NCBI RefSeq assembly: GCF_002270355.1
Contig: NZ_NJFZ01000012.1
Span: 62,001-126,000 of the forward strand
Length of the DNA stretch: 64,000 nt
Source of the DNA: Flectobacillus sp. BAB-3569
GTDB lineage: Bacteria; Bacteroidota; Bacteroidia; Cytophagales; Spirosomataceae
Reading direction: 5' to 3'
The position numbers and the translations under genes are program-made. The notes beneath the pieces were generated by a model. The model was not told the origin of the DNA and searched no databases. It saw nothing but the letters and a program-made list of their open reading frames with translations. Below, piece after piece: positions 36,826 through 47,902 of this stretch. Within the stretch, counting starts at the first letter, position 1. Every line of letters begins with the position of its first letter.

Positions 36826-39800
36826 TCAATTGAGCAATAGCATTGCTGGTTTTAAGGCTCCCAGACAGGCTATTTCTTGTGTTAGTTCTTGGATTAGTTC
36901 CTGTACTTTTTCAAGAGTTGGTTCTTTTATTTCCTCTAATTCTCCAGCGATTTTTCCGAGTTTTAGAAAACTCACAGAGTAAGCAGTTCCTTTAAGCTTG
37001 TGTGCTAGTGATTGAACCAAATCCCAATCTTGAACCAAAATAGCTTGTTGTATTTCGACTAAAAAGCTATCTGTTTGCTCAAATGACAAATCAAGGAGTT
37101 GTATTATCAGTTCGCCATTGGCTCCTGTTCTTTCAATCAACTCGTTTTTATCAAAATGTACTCCTAATCTTTCTACCGATTGCGCTTTTAATATTTCAGT
37201 TTTGGGTTGTTCTAATACCCATTTTTCAATCATTTTTTGAATTGTTACCTTTAAAACTGGCTTGGTAATATAATCACTCATACCTGCTTCCAAACATCTT
37301 TCTTTTTCGCCCACTACCGTTCCTGCTGTCAGAGCAATGATAGGAACAGGGTTTTTACCATCTTCTAATTTTCGAATAGCTGTGGCTGTTTCATAACCAT
37401 TCATCACTGGCATTTGGATATCCAAAAACATAATATCTGGTCGTTTTTCCTGAAATTTAAGGAGTGCTTCTGCGCCATTATGGGCTTTTACGACGGTTCC
37501 ATTTGGCACAATTTTATTCAAGAATGTGGTAGCCAAAAGCATATTTACAGGATTATCTTCGACCAACAAAATATCCATTTTAGCTTGGAAATACTCGTCT
37601 TGATTGGTGACCAAATTGTCTAATGGTCTGTACAAATTCGTATCCTTACTAGCGTGTAGAGTGGCAAGCGAATCATAAAATTGCTGTATCTTGATTGGCT
37701 TTACCAATTTTTGTTGAATGGATAATTCTTGACAAATCTGCTGTAAACTATCATCATCAGAAGAGCTCGAAAGTAAGATAATTGGCAATTGATCGGCATC
37801 GAGCGCTAGTTTTTTACGAATATTTCGACTGGTTTCAATGCCATCTAGGTAAGGCATGTGATAATCCATCAAAACAACATCAAATTTTTCTCCTGATTTT
37901 AATTTATCCAATGCTTCTATTCCACTCTTTACACAAACTGACTGAATTTGTTTCAATGCCAACATTTCGTGAATAATAAGTCGATTGGTATCATTATCAT
38001 CAACAATCAGTACCTTCTGAATTGACAAAGGCAAATTAGTCTTAATAGGTCCTGCCTGTTCGGTTTCAAAGGCAACATCGAAGTAAAAAATACTTCCTTT
38101 GCCAGGAGTACTCTCCAATTGCAACTTGCTGTTCATCAAGGCCAACAGTTTATTGGCGATTGTTAAACCTAAGCCTGTTCCGCCAAATCTTCGTGTGGTC
38201 GAAGCATCTTCTTGCGAAAACGCCTCAAAGATTTTTTGCTGATTTTTAGGCTCTATTCCTACCCCCGTATCCCTTACCGAAAATCTAAATAAAGTTGGGT
38301 TGTTGGAACTCGATGATAATACTTCGACTTTTAATTCGATTTCTCCTGATTGGGTGAATTTTACAGCATTTCCTAACAAATTGACAAGCACTTGGCGCAA
38401 ACGAACTGGATCGGCGTGAATGAATCGATTGACTAATGGTGAAATATTCAAAAGCATTTCCAAATCTTTTCGGTGCGCCTGAAACTTAATCATATCAGCT
38501 ACCTGTCCCCCTAGTTCGAGTAAATCAATTTTCTCTGGCGCTAATTCCAATTTTCCTGCCTCTATTTTAGAGAAATCCAAAATATCATTAATAATATCGA
38601 GTAATGCATTGGCACTTTGATGAACCGTGGACATATATTGTCGTTGGGTTTCGTCCAACTGAGTCCGCAACAATAAATCGGTAAATCCTATCACGCCATT
38701 GAGTGGCGTACGAATTTCGTGGCTCATGTTGGCCAAAAATTCAGATTTTGAGCGACTTGCTGCCTCTGCTTGTTCTCTTGCACGCAAAAGATGTGCTTCA
38801 GTTTCTTTTCTAGCCGTGATATCTCTTATCACCGATTGCACCACTTTTTTTCCACCAAGCTCGATGGTGTTTAATAAAATGTCACAAGGGAAATTTTCTC
38901 CAGTATCATATCTTTTATGAACAAATTCAAAATTATAAAATTCTCGGTTTGTAAGCTCTTCAAGTTTTTCATGAATAGCATCTATACTTTTTTGGCCATT
39001 GGGTTGAAACTCTGGAGAAAAATCAGCTGGATTTTGACCTAGAATTTGTGTTTTAGCAGTCATCCCTAGAAGTTTTAAGGCAGCATCGTTACAATCAATT
39101 ACGCCATCCTCTGTAAATAAGAAAATCGCATCTGAGCTGAAATCGAATAAACTTTTGAATTTTTTCTCGGAGTTGGTTATTTCATTTTCAATTTCTTTTT
39201 TCTTAGTAATATCTTGTAAATAGCCATGCCACAACGACGAATCTTCGGTTTTTTCGGGTGTTGAGGCTGCACTTAACCACTTGATGTTTCCTTTTGAATC
39301 TAAAATTCTAAATTCCTGTTCCCAAGGTGTAAAAGCATCTTGAGCAAGCTTCATGCTATCAATAACTCTTTGTAAATCTTCAGGGATAATTCTGTTGAAT
39401 ATTATTTCGGGGTTTTGAATAATTTTTTCAGGTGTTACTTCATATATTTCAGAGATACCCGCCGAGACGTACGGGAACGAAAATTTTCCAGTATTTTCCG
39501 AAAATTCATACAAATACAAACTCCCAGGTACTTGACTGGATAGTTTTTGAAGCAGCAAAGTCGATTTTTTTGCTTCCGCCTCAGCTATTTTCACTTTTGT
39601 AATGTCTTGAACCACACCATAAGCTTTTTGTGGAGTCGATTCAGTATCCATTTTACCGATTAATCGTAACCATTTTTTAGCTCCTTTTTGAGTAATGATT
39701 TCCATTTCAATATCAAAGCTTTTATGATTACTGATACAATCATCCAGCGATTTCATCAGTATATTTCTGTACTCTGGTGTGTAAAAATTGACGCTTTTTT

Positions 39801-41381
39801 CAAGTGCGGGGCTAAATTCAGGTTCAACTTCAAAAATACTTCTGGTAATCTCATTCCAATACAAAGCTCTGTCAGGTAGGGTTAATTCCCATCCACCCAC
39901 AAGCGCTACCTCACTCGTTTGCAGAAGTGATGCTTTGGTGGCACGTAATTCATCTTCAGCAATTTTTTTGCCGATATATTTCTTTCAACTGCTATAAAGT
40001 TGGTACAAACATTATGTTCATCAAAAACAGGATTGATTGTGATGTCGATCCAATAGGTCTGCTTGTCTTTGGTATAATTCAAGATTACCTCAGAAATTGG
40101 GACATGATTTTTGATGGCCTCTCTTATTTTTTCGATGGTCTTTTGGTCAGTCAGTGGGCCATGAATCAATTCTGAAGGTTTACGACCTAATACCTCTTCC
40201 AGTGAATAGCCCGTTAGTTCCTGATATGCTTTGTTAATCCAAGTTATACGACCTTGAGCATCTGCTATAATAATCGCATCTGTGGTTTGGGAGGCAACCA
40301 AGGCCAACTCTTTGAGCTTTTCCTCTTTCTCTTTATTATCAGAAATATTTTGGCTTGTAAAGACTAAATTTTTAGTAGCCTCATCATAGTTGATCGAAGA
40401 TCGAAGCCAAATCCATTCTCCAGAAAAGCTCAATATGCGATACTCAACGGATGTTTGTGTTTGCGATTCCCCGATGCTTTGAACAGCAATTGTAAGTTTC
40501 TCTTTGTCAGCCTCATGAATTAGTGCCAGATAGTTTGCGCCCAGCCAACCTTCCACAGATTGGTTTAATAATCTTTCCCAACTGTTGGAGAGATATTTTA
40601 TCTTGAAGTCGGTACCTACTACCATCAAAATATCAGACATAGTCGATACCAATACACTCAAATCATTTTGTATTCTGATTTGGTCTGTGATATTGTATCC
40701 TGTGCAAAGAATTTCATATACGTTACCTTGTGCATCTGTTTGACCGCTAAATTCCCATGCATTTACAACGACCTCTCCATTTTTGTCAGGTTTTCTTAAA
40801 ATGACAGGATGAGGTTTGTTAGGAAACTGAAAACATAGTCCAACCGTATCCTGACACTTTTGATGGTCTTCTGGAATAATATTAGATAAGGCATTTTTGC
40901 CGATAATTTCGTCCTTTGTAAAGCTGAATACCTCACAAAAGTGTTCATTTACGAAACTATAATTCCCGAATAAATCTGTAGTAACTACATAATAAGCCCG
41001 ACTTTGGATGATGGAAGACAGGATATCTATTTTCTCTTCTTTTAAAATTTCTTCAACATAGAATCCGAATGCAATTTTATTTGAATCATCAAAATGAAAT
41101 AATTTTGTATCAACCGCAAAACTTGTATGATTTGAATTGCTTAGTGTTATGCGAAAAAAATCTACTGAAAATGGCTTAAACTTCTGGAGTTCTGCCTTTA
41201 ACTCTGATACAGCGAGTGTGTTTTTCTGGAAGAAATCGACAAGCGCAGTGTTGAACCAAATCGTATCTGTTTCGTTGGGTTGCATGAACCCCAAGCCGGT
41301 AAAACTGTTTGAAATCATCCAATCAAACAATGCTGGATGATTTTTTACTTCCTCAAATAATTCAATCTTCACGTGATTCAT
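36826..41381 (-). pseudogene. Hybrid sensor histidine kinase with PAS array, two receivers and HPt domain, frameshifted
   Basis: In the minus direction the frame from 41381 runs to 39906 and the frame from 39900 runs to 36826; the sequences join smoothly (SAKKIAEDELRATKAS then VGGWELTLPD) if one A is added to the A7 tract at 39963-39969 (T7 on plus). The joined protein would be about 1518 residues. Order: a run of PAS-type domains (about seven, first four in the upstream part), HisKA with [16 protein letters not shown] (phospho-His 394 of the second part), HATPase with GTGLGLTIANKL, a REC (VLIVDDNDTN, MDYHMP), a second REC (ILLVEDNPVN, FLDIQMP), then HPt with AHKLKGTA. It should sense an unidentified signal and run a phosphorelay. 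Either piece alone is unlikely to work. Confidence 0.78.
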
Positions 41382-42024
41382 AGTACTAGTGTATTAATGG
41401 TTATCTAATAATTCCTTACCTCCGTCTTCTCAGACGGATTACAACATAAATTGAGTGCTGGTTGAGGTAGTTATTTTACCATTTAAAATGGATGATTTTC
41501 AACTATTTATCGATTGAGTTCTCTTAAAATAGTTTTCGTTTAAGCAGAAGATGAGTTCGGGGCAATAATCTTATTGTTGAAGGCAGTGGCAAGTTATATT
41601 TTTGAAGAACAAAAACAAATGACTCTAGTTAGAATTCCCTAATAAAAGCTATAAAATCCCTAGTATTAGGGATGATTTTTGTTAGTTTTTGAAGATGAGT
41701 GAGAAAATTAGGCGATAGAAATTTTGTAGCGACCTTGGAGCTGGTATTTGAAGCAGTAATTGCTGAGTATAAATACTTCAGGAAATTAAACCTTTCATAG
41801 TCTTGTTTCCTGAAGTAAAACTATCAAGATTAAACGTTTTGAAGAAAGCAATATAAGTTAGTGGGCAAAATAGAATTTTTAAGGCTTTCAGGTATCAGCT
41901 TTCGGCGGTAAGTTTTGGGAAAAAGTATTTCTGTGGTTATTAAAAACATTTTACACGCTTTGCCTGTTGCCTAAACACACAACCAGATTCTTATTTTGCA
42001 CGATAACTTAAAATTCGCACTTGT
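41382..42024. other. Intergenic region of about 640 bases, repeat and hairpin but no gene
   Basis: Upstream of the histidine kinase gene. A small hairpin TCCGTCT-TCTC-AGACGGA (41421-41438) lies in its leader, and a reverse-oriented dispersed repeat (about 41855-41985) occupies the other end. The remainder is AT-rich and has no ORF with coding character. Confidence 0.55.
41855..41985 (-). repeat. Dispersed repeat (GGCAACAGGCA family), single copy, reverse orientation
   Basis: Starts AAGTTAGTGGGCAAAAT, continues with GCTTTCGGCGG and ends ACACGCTTTGCCTGTTGCC, the reverse complement order of the tandem copies at 43 kb. Confidence 0.65.
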
Positions 42025-42924
42025 TTAAACTTGAACTTTTTTGATATCTATTTTATGATACAATAGTTTTGTAGCGATACCTTGTTGGTCTCTAAAATTA
42101 AACACTTGGCCATCTGCTCTTACCCTGTCCAAAAGTTCAAAATCTAAGGTTTGATAATGCCATATTGGTTTTTGGGTTTCGCCTAAGGAAATGATTCCTT
42201 CTTCTGGCAGATTTTTATCGGGAGTAGCATAAAAAGCCGCATATCCATAATTGATATCAACGGCTGGCGACCATAGAGCATTGCCAACTGTTTGTGATAC
42301 CGCAGTGTAAATTTGGTTTTCCAAAGCTCTGGCTCTAGCCCCTATGTGTACACGCGTAGCCCCTCTGATGGTTTCGGTGCAGCTTGGTGCCACAATGAGT
42401 TGAGCACCTTCGGAGGCAAGCAGCTGACTGCCAATAGGAAATTCGACATCATAGCATATTTGAATACCAAATTTTCCCCATTCTGCCTCAAAAATACTGA
42501 GCACTTTTTCTCCACTTGAAATTCCCCACTCTTCGTTTTCAAAACGCGTCATGAAAAATTTATCTTGATACCCAACGTAGCCTTTTTCAGAAAAAACCAT
42601 CGCCCTGTTGACAGGACGTCCATTGATGATGACTGGTAAGCTTGGAGCAACAATCGTTACCTTATTTTGCTGTGCTGCGGTAGTCCAAACATCTATGAAT
42701 TTGTCTTGTAAGTTACTCAACTCAATTACCTGTCCTTGAAGAGAAGATTGTAAATTGGCTGGTAAAATACTAGTTAACTCCATGGCACCGTATTCGGGAA
42801 AAACCAACAATTTGGCTTCTTGAGCACTAGCCTCCGCCACCCATTCGTGTACGTGGCTTGCCCACGCATCAAATGAGCTATGTTGCGTGATGGGATATTG
42901 CGCGGTTGCAACACGAACTTTCAT
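42025..42924 (-). CDS. Carbon-nitrogen hydrolase (nitrilase superfamily)
   Basis: The protein has 299 residues. The catalytic triad is visible: Glu in LVFPEYGAMEL (Glu44), Lys in YVGYQDKFFMTRF (Lys122) and Cys in GIQICYDVEFP (Cys157). The fold phrase GARARALENQIY follows, as expected. Family members hydrolyse amides or nitriles; the exact substrate cannot be named. No signal peptide is present. It is followed on the minus strand by a 640-base gap and preceded by the tandem-repeat region, so it is probably monocistronic. The length is normal for the single-domain amidase type and the start at 42924 is the only good ATG. Confidence 0.88.
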   Translation of the reverse strand: MKVRVATAQYPITQHSSFDAWASHVHEWVAEASAQEAKLLVFPEYGAMELTSILPANLQSSLQGQVIELSNLQDKFIDVWTTAAQQNKVTIVAPSLPVIINGRPVNRAMVFSEKGYVGYQDKFFMTRFENEEWGISSGEKVLSIFEAEWGKFGIQICYDVEFPIGSQLLASEGAQLIVAPSCTETIRGATRVHIGARARALENQIYTAVSQTVGNALWSPAVDINYGYAAFYATPDKNLPEEGIISLGETQKPIWHYQTLDFELLDRVRADGQVFNFRDQQGIATKLLYHKIDIKKVQV

Positions 42925-43433
42925 ACGAATGGATTAAAATTTGAATAATTACTGATAAAATGAGTAATCGTGCATGATAAAATTTAAGCGATGTGTTTAG
43001 GGACAAGGCAACAGGCACAAGGCACAGAGTGTTATAATGTTTTTTATTACTCACCGCCGAAAGCCGTAACCGGAAAGCCTAAAGTGTAATCTTAAATTTT
43101 ATCTTGCCTACTAACTCTAGTAATAACGCAGAACAAGATTTAAAATTTGTTTTTAGGGGCAAGGCAACAGGCAAGAGGCACAGAGTGTTAAAATGTTTTT
43201 TATTACTCACCGCCGAAAGCCGTAACCGGAAAGCCTAAAGTGTAATCTTAAATTTTATCTTGCCCACTAACTCTAGTAATAACGCAGAATAAGAGTTAAG
43301 ATTTGTGTTTAGGGACAAGGCAATAGGCACAAGGCACAGAGTGTTAAAATGTTTTTTATTACTCACCGCCGAAAGCCGTAACCGGAAAGCCTAAAGTGTA
43401 ATCTTAAATTTTATCTTGCCTACTAACTTAAAA
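42925..43433. other. Intergenic region of about 510 bases filled by the tandem repeat
   Basis: Between the starts and ends of two minus-strand genes. Almost all of it is the 156-bp tandem array (42994-43430); no other feature was seen apart from about 70 bases before the nitrilase start. Confidence 0.7.
42994..43430 (+). repeat. Tandem array, 156-bp unit, nearly three copies
   Basis: Units begin near 43000, 43156 and 43312 and are spaced 156 bases, with only a few substitutions and no indels. Each has AGGG(A/G)CAAGGCAA, AGAGTGTTAAAATGTTTTTT, TACTCACCGCCGAAAGCCG, GTAACCGGAAAGCC, a TAAATTTTATCTTGCC block and the ACTAACT end, with TAGTAATAACGCAGAA between units. The last copy ends three bases before the stop of the GNAT gene. 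Confidence 0.88.
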
Positions 43434-44015
43434 CTACAGATTTTTAAGCCAAAATCTGAGTGGTTTTTGGGTACTTTCCGTTTCGCCAATATCTAGCCAA
43501 CTCATTTCACAAACCAAATCAGGTTGTTGGGAATAACCTCTTTTTGTCCAAAAAATATCATTGGGACGATAGTCTATTGGTTTCAAAGGATGATTTTCTC
43601 CTCGGTCAACAGAACAGAAAGTGGTAATTTGAAAACCGTTATCTTTTGCGAAAGTCTCTCTTTCATCAAAAAAACGATGTCCAAGTCCCATGCCTCGATA
43701 CGGTTTTAACAAAATACTTTCGCCAAAATAGAATATTTTATCCAAAGGAAAATTTTGTTCTATAAATGGTGTTTGCACTTCTTCCGTTTCATCCTTGAGT
43801 GGAATCCCGGTCGTAGCACCAACCATTTTACCTTGGTCATAAACGGCAAATAGAAAGCCCTTTTCCGAATTAGCATATGTCTTTAAATATTCCAATTCAT
43901 AGTCCAATGTTCCCTCATATAGGTAAGGATAGTCATGGAATACCTCGATTCTGAGTTTTGCCAAATCTTCAAAAATGCTTTCTATTTCTTTGCCTACTTT
44001 TTTGATAAATTCCAT
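43434..44015 (-). CDS. GNAT family N-acetyltransferase
   Basis: The protein has 193 residues. GNAT fold: N-terminal strand/helix with EFIKKVGKEIESIFEDLAKLRIEVFHDYP, the LEYLKTYANSEKGFLFAVYD strand, and the acetyl-CoA loop with YRGMGLGHRFFDERETFAKDNG near residues 105-125. Members acetylate amines on proteins, antibiotics or small molecules; nothing in the sequence decides which. The gene stops immediately beside the tandem array and starts one base after the NTF2-like gene upstream, so the two are very likely co-transcribed and perhaps translationally coupled. No signal peptide. Confidence 0.85.
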   Translation of the reverse strand: MEFIKKVGKEIESIFEDLAKLRIEVFHDYPYLYEGTLDYELEYLKTYANSEKGFLFAVYDQGKMVGATTGIPLKDETEEVQTPFIEQNFPLDKIFYFGESILLKPYRGMGLGHRFFDERETFAKDNGFQITTFCSVDRGENHPLKPIDYRPNDIFWTKRGYSQQPDLVCEMSWLDIGETESTQKPLRFWLKNL

Positions 44016-44016
44016 A

Positions 44017-44418
44017 TTACTTTGAAACTAGTTCAATCCAAAGTGTAAGGTTATAGTATGTTGTTACACGGGTGATTTTTCCATCTTTTACTTCCAAAAA
44101 AGCCCCAGCAGGCAACACATAAGTTTGTCCGTGTGCTTCAGGAAGACCTTCTTCTCCTTTTTTGTAAATACCATTTACCACAAACTCAACTGCTACACGA
44201 GTCCCAGTCTCCTCTGCCAAAAAAACCATATCAGTGAGCGTTTCTTCATAGCTTTCGTCCATTTTTTGAAGAAATGCAGTGAATTTTTCTTTTCCCACAC
44301 GCACATCGCCTTGGTTGCTTTCATGACGAATATTCTCATCAAGCAAGTCTAACATTCCTTGCCAATCTTTTTGATTGAAGCTATTGTAATAGGCCTTTAC
44401 GATTTCTACACCTTTCAT
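44017..44418 (-). CDS. SnoaL/NTF2-like protein (ketosteroid isomerase-related)
   Basis: The protein has 133 residues. An NTF2-like alpha+beta cone: the opening helix EIVKAYYNSFNQKDWQGMLDLL, LDENIRHESNQG, the strand TRVAVEFVVNGIY and the C-terminal strand VKDGKITRVTTYYN. This is the usual SnoaL-type order. Proteins of this superfamily may be enzymes, ligand binders or immunity/accessory factors; no catalytic Asp/His pair could be firmly assigned, though His32 is in a plausible position. It is one base upstream of the GNAT gene in the same transcript. Substrate unknown. Confidence 0.82.
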   Translation of the reverse strand: MKGVEIVKAYYNSFNQKDWQGMLDLLDENIRHESNQGDVRVGKEKFTAFLQKMDESYEETLTDMVFLAEETGTRVAVEFVVNGIYKKGEEGLPEAHGQTYVLPAGAFLEVKDGKITRVTTYYNLTLWIELVSK

Positions 44419-44923
44419 TGCACTAAAATTGTATTAATAAATATTGATTCCAGTTGAAGCACTGGGCATAACTTTTATGCGGTTCAAAATTAAAAAATTC
44501 AAGAATCAAATGAGTATTTTATTTGTAGGTACATGCATTTATTACCATTAGTGAAGTGTGCATGCGTGAATTTAGCTTGCTCTTTCATACCTATTTTGGA
44601 TTTATGACAAACAATTTCGGTTGATAATACCTGACCGCTGTTATAGGGTATGTCCAATGATTTTTTTCTTTCTAAGCAATATCATAAAAAGGAAAGAAAA
44701 TTTAAGGCTTGATTGTCAATAGATTGAGGCTTTTTTGGGTAAGGCGGGTATCATAGTAATTTAATTAAATGCGGATAATTTTAGCTACATGGGGAAATTC
44801 CTAAATATTTGAAGAATCTTTTGTCATGATGGCATATTTTTCTATATTTACATCGAGCATTATTGTTACTTGAAAATATATAAAAATGGCATCTTAGCTA
44901 CTCTCTCATAATTGTGAATCCTT
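44419..44923. other. Intergenic region of about 500 bases, no gene seen
   Basis: Divergent gap between the NTF2/GNAT genes and the PAS/GAF sensor. AT-rich with no ORF of coding character; the promoters of both transcripts must be here but no clean TAnnTTTG box was placed. Confidence 0.5.
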
Positions 44924-47854
44924 ATGTTGCTTTATTCATTCAAAAATTTTACCGCCACTAAAACAGTACCAGACATACCGAAGTCCATAACTGAGATCTT
45001 TCAGCGACTCTGTACTGAATACAAGTATCTTCCTGTCGAAGAAATAGCCCAACCACTCGATTTTCAACCCCGTCCGATTGTCTTTTATTACCTACCAAGT
45101 TTTGCATCTCCAGAAATACAGCTTTACAACGACTACCGCCAGCAGTCATCTCCTCTCTACATAGTTTTAATAATTCCTAAAGACAATAAAAACGAATTAA
45201 AATCTCAGAATGAGATTAAATATGAAGATTATCTGCTCGATAGCCAACTTTCCGAAGATTGGATAGAGCGTGTGTTGAGTTCTTTTGAAGTAAAGAAAGA
45301 GAGTAAACAAAAATTATCTAAATATATCGATTTATATAATAATTTGTTTACCAGTTCAGCCATACCGATGATTGTGACTTGCGCATATACCAATCGAATT
45401 GTGATGGTAAACCAAGCCACAAAAGATACCATTTCGGCAAAGGAAGAATGGCTCACCCAGATGAACATCACGGAGTTGTGTCATCCCGACGATATGGAAC
45501 GTATGGAAAGGAATATGGCCTCTCGAACAGGTGAACGGACTGTTGTAAGGTGGTGTTTGCCCGAAAATAATACCCTGTATATAGAGTTTTCGGCCTATAA
45601 CATCATTGTAAACGAGTATCCTGCCTCGTTGGTGATTTTTACGGATATTACCCAACTCATCGAGTCTCGAGAACGTGAGCGCTCGTCGCTTTCCCAATTT
45701 GAAACCATTTTCGATAAAACTCAAGAGGCAATTTTGGTTTTTGATGACGATGGACAAATCATCGATGCGAATCGTTCAGCGGTTAAACTTTTCCGTGCAT
45801 ACAATAATCAATTGAAAGTCTCAAAAATTCAGCCTTTGATGACGGATGGTCTCAAGAAATCATTTGGTCAAATCTGGCAAACTTTTCTTGAGCATAATCA
45901 AGCCAAAGGAATTACCAAAATCAGAGATTTTGAGAATAACCAACTCATAGCAAGCTATCAATTACATAAAAAACTCATTGGAGGGTATCATCTCGCCACG
46001 ATTTTAGATATTACAGATAACTATCAGAAAAATCAAGAGACACTTTGCTTGAACGAAATTTATAGACTGTTGGGTCAAACACAAACTTTCAATGAGCCTT
46101 TTGAAATGGTACTTAAACGCGTCTGCGAACTAGCTGGTTATCAAACTGCCTCCTTGTGGGTTGTGGATGGCGCAGGTAAATATCTCAAAAACGTAAGTTT
46201 AGGAACACATAATTTTCCAGAAAGCCTCTCTTTGGCATCACCTATACGGCTAGAGCATTCGGCCGATGACTGGGAAGTACAGGTATTTCGTCATGGACAA
46301 GCCATGCGAGGTAAGCAAATGCGAGAAATAAATGGTGGAAAAGCTATTGAGTGTAATTCCTTTATATTACCTCTCAAAAGTAAACACAAAGTAGTCGGAA
46401 TTTTATCGCTTTGCACGCAGGATGTGACTCTGATCAACAAAAAACATACCTCGTTTTGTAAGAGTGTGGCAGATATATTAGGGTTAAAAATAGTTAAATT
46501 AAGTGCGCTGAAAGATTGGGATAATGTCTTTAATCATTCTAATAATTATATCTGTACTATCGGTCTTGATGGTAGTTTTATCAAGGTCAACCCTCGTTTT
46601 TGTAAAGAACTTGGTTTCGTAAAAGAGGAATTTTATGGTAAACCATTTTTGCAAGTGGTTCATCCAGAGGATTTAGGAGCAGCGAGATTTGATTTAGATT
46701 TGATGTTTTCTAACAATGCTAGCTCAACTTTTACTAACAGATGTGTGGCCAAAGATGGTACAATTCATTGGATAGAGTGGAGCGCGACCTATGAGTCCAA
46801 TACAGAAATTGCTTATCTTATTGGAAAAGATATTACCCAAGAACAATCGGCGAAACGACAATATCTTTTAGAGGCGGAAAATAGTGGTAGAATCTTGTCA
46901 AGTATTACAGATGGGTATTTTATGGTAAACGATCAATGGCGGATTCAGTATGCCAATCAAGCTGCTGAACAGCTTTTTGATTTGGATTCGCAGTCGCACA
47001 TGGGTATGTATCTCTGGGAAGTTTTTAATATTCATCCTTATCATCCTTTCTTCATGCAACATGTGGTAGCTCAAGATGAAAGTAGAGAACATAGCTTTAT
47101 CGATTTTGAAGAGCATTCCAAAAAATGGCTTTCGGTTAGCTGTAATCCACTCAATGATGGCATGGCCATTTCGTATCGTGATATTTCTACATTGAAAGAA
47201 CAGGAGAATAAGATTGAGCAAATGAAGTCTAATTTGGAATTGTTGATTAACAATACCGATAATTATATATGGTCAATTGATAGTGAAAAAAAACTTGTGA
47301 CATTCAACTCTATTTTTGCACAAAGATTAGCCCAAAAGATAGGAGAGCAGCCTCAGGTTGGGTCAGAGGCTCTCAATGAAAAATGGTCAAAGGAGGAATT
47401 AACCTATTGGAATTCTTTGTACGATCGAGCTTTGGCAGGAGAATCTTTCTTTGAAGAGGTTTCTGGTTTCAATCCAGTTAGTGGTGAATATGAGATTTCT
47501 GAAATCAATTTATATCCCATTTATCGCGATGATGAAATAATTGGTGTATCATGTTTTTCCAAGGATATCACCGAAAAAGAGAAATATGTTCGCGCCATTG
47601 AAGAACAAAACCTCAAGCTTCGTGAGATTACTTGGATTCAATCACATGTTGTTCGTGCGCCACTTTCTCGAATACTCGGGGCCGTAGATTTACTTATGCA
47701 CGACTCACAAGGAAATTTACCTTCTGCTGAATTGCTTTCGTGTGTAGACGTATCAGCGCGTGAGATGGATGAGATCATTCATGAAATTGTTAGAAAAGCC
47801 TCCCCTTATTCACCTGACTCCAAAAGTCCTGCCGATAATTTAATGGTATCATAA
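44924..47854 (+). CDS. PAS/GAF sensor protein with histidine-kinase dimerisation segment but no ATPase domain
   Basis: The protein has 976 residues. A short unassigned region (residues 1-140) precedes PAS domains near 145-245 and 265-375, a GAF-type domain near 380-530 (QTFNEPFEMVLKRVCELAGYQTASLWVV), and three PAS domains near 535-660, 665-775 and 780-890. Then comes EEQNLKLREITWIQSHVVRAP with His908, a HisKA-like segment, but translation stops about 68 residues later without the N, G1 and G2 boxes of a HATPase domain. Such truncated HisKA ends occur in Bacteroidota PAS proteins; the protein may be phosphorylated in trans or act by interaction. A terminator follows 48 bases after the stop, so this is not simply cut by a frameshift in the visible sequence. 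Confidence 0.8.
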   Translation: MLLYSFKNFTATKTVPDIPKSITEIFQRLCTEYKYLPVEEIAQPLDFQPRPIVFYYLPSFASPEIQLYNDYRQQSSPLYIVLIIPKDNKNELKSQNEIKYEDYLLDSQLSEDWIERVLSSFEVKKESKQKLSKYIDLYNNLFTSSAIPMIVTCAYTNRIVMVNQATKDTISAKEEWLTQMNITELCHPDDMERMERNMASRTGERTVVRWCLPENNTLYIEFSAYNIIVNEYPASLVIFTDITQLIESRERERSSLSQFETIFDKTQEAILVFDDDGQIIDANRSAVKLFRAYNNQLKVSKIQPLMTDGLKKSFGQIWQTFLEHNQAKGITKIRDFENNQLIASYQLHKKLIGGYHLATILDITDNYQKNQETLCLNEIYRLLGQTQTFNEPFEMVLKRVCELAGYQTASLWVVDGAGKYLKNVSLGTHNFPESLSLASPIRLEHSADDWEVQVFRHGQAMRGKQMREINGGKAIECNSFILPLKSKHKVVGILSLCTQDVTLINKKHTSFCKSVADILGLKIVKLSALKDWDNVFNHSNNYICTIGLDGSFIKVNPRFCKELGFVKEEFYGKPFLQVVHPEDLGAARFDLDLMFSNNASSTFTNRCVAKDGTIHWIEWSATYESNTEIAYLIGKDITQEQSAKRQYLLEAENSGRILSSITDGYFMVNDQWRIQYANQAAEQLFDLDSQSHMGMYLWEVFNIHPYHPFFMQHVVAQDESREHSFIDFEEHSKKWLSVSCNPLNDGMAISYRDISTLKEQENKIEQMKSNLELLINNTDNYIWSIDSEKKLVTFNSIFAQRLAQKIGEQPQVGSEALNEKWSKEELTYWNSLYDRALAGESFFEEVSGFNPVSGEYEISEINLYPIYRDDEIIGVSCFSKDITEKEKYVRAIEEQNLKLREITWIQSHVVRAPLSRILGAVDLLMHDSQGNLPSAELLSCVDVSAREMDEIIHEIVRKASPYSPDSKSPADNLMVS

Positions 47855-47902
47855 ATTTATCGTAACGTTAAGCTGCTTCTTTTAAATTTGTTTTGTATTT
47901 TG

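Noticed and set aside
42994-43430. Possible CRISPR array
   Set aside because: Period is 156 bases with units nearly identical along their whole length, so there are no short repeats with unique spacers, and no cas genes lie nearby.
44419-44923. Possible riboswitch or small RNA in the 500-base gap
   Set aside because: No conserved helix set or known motif could be recognised by eye.
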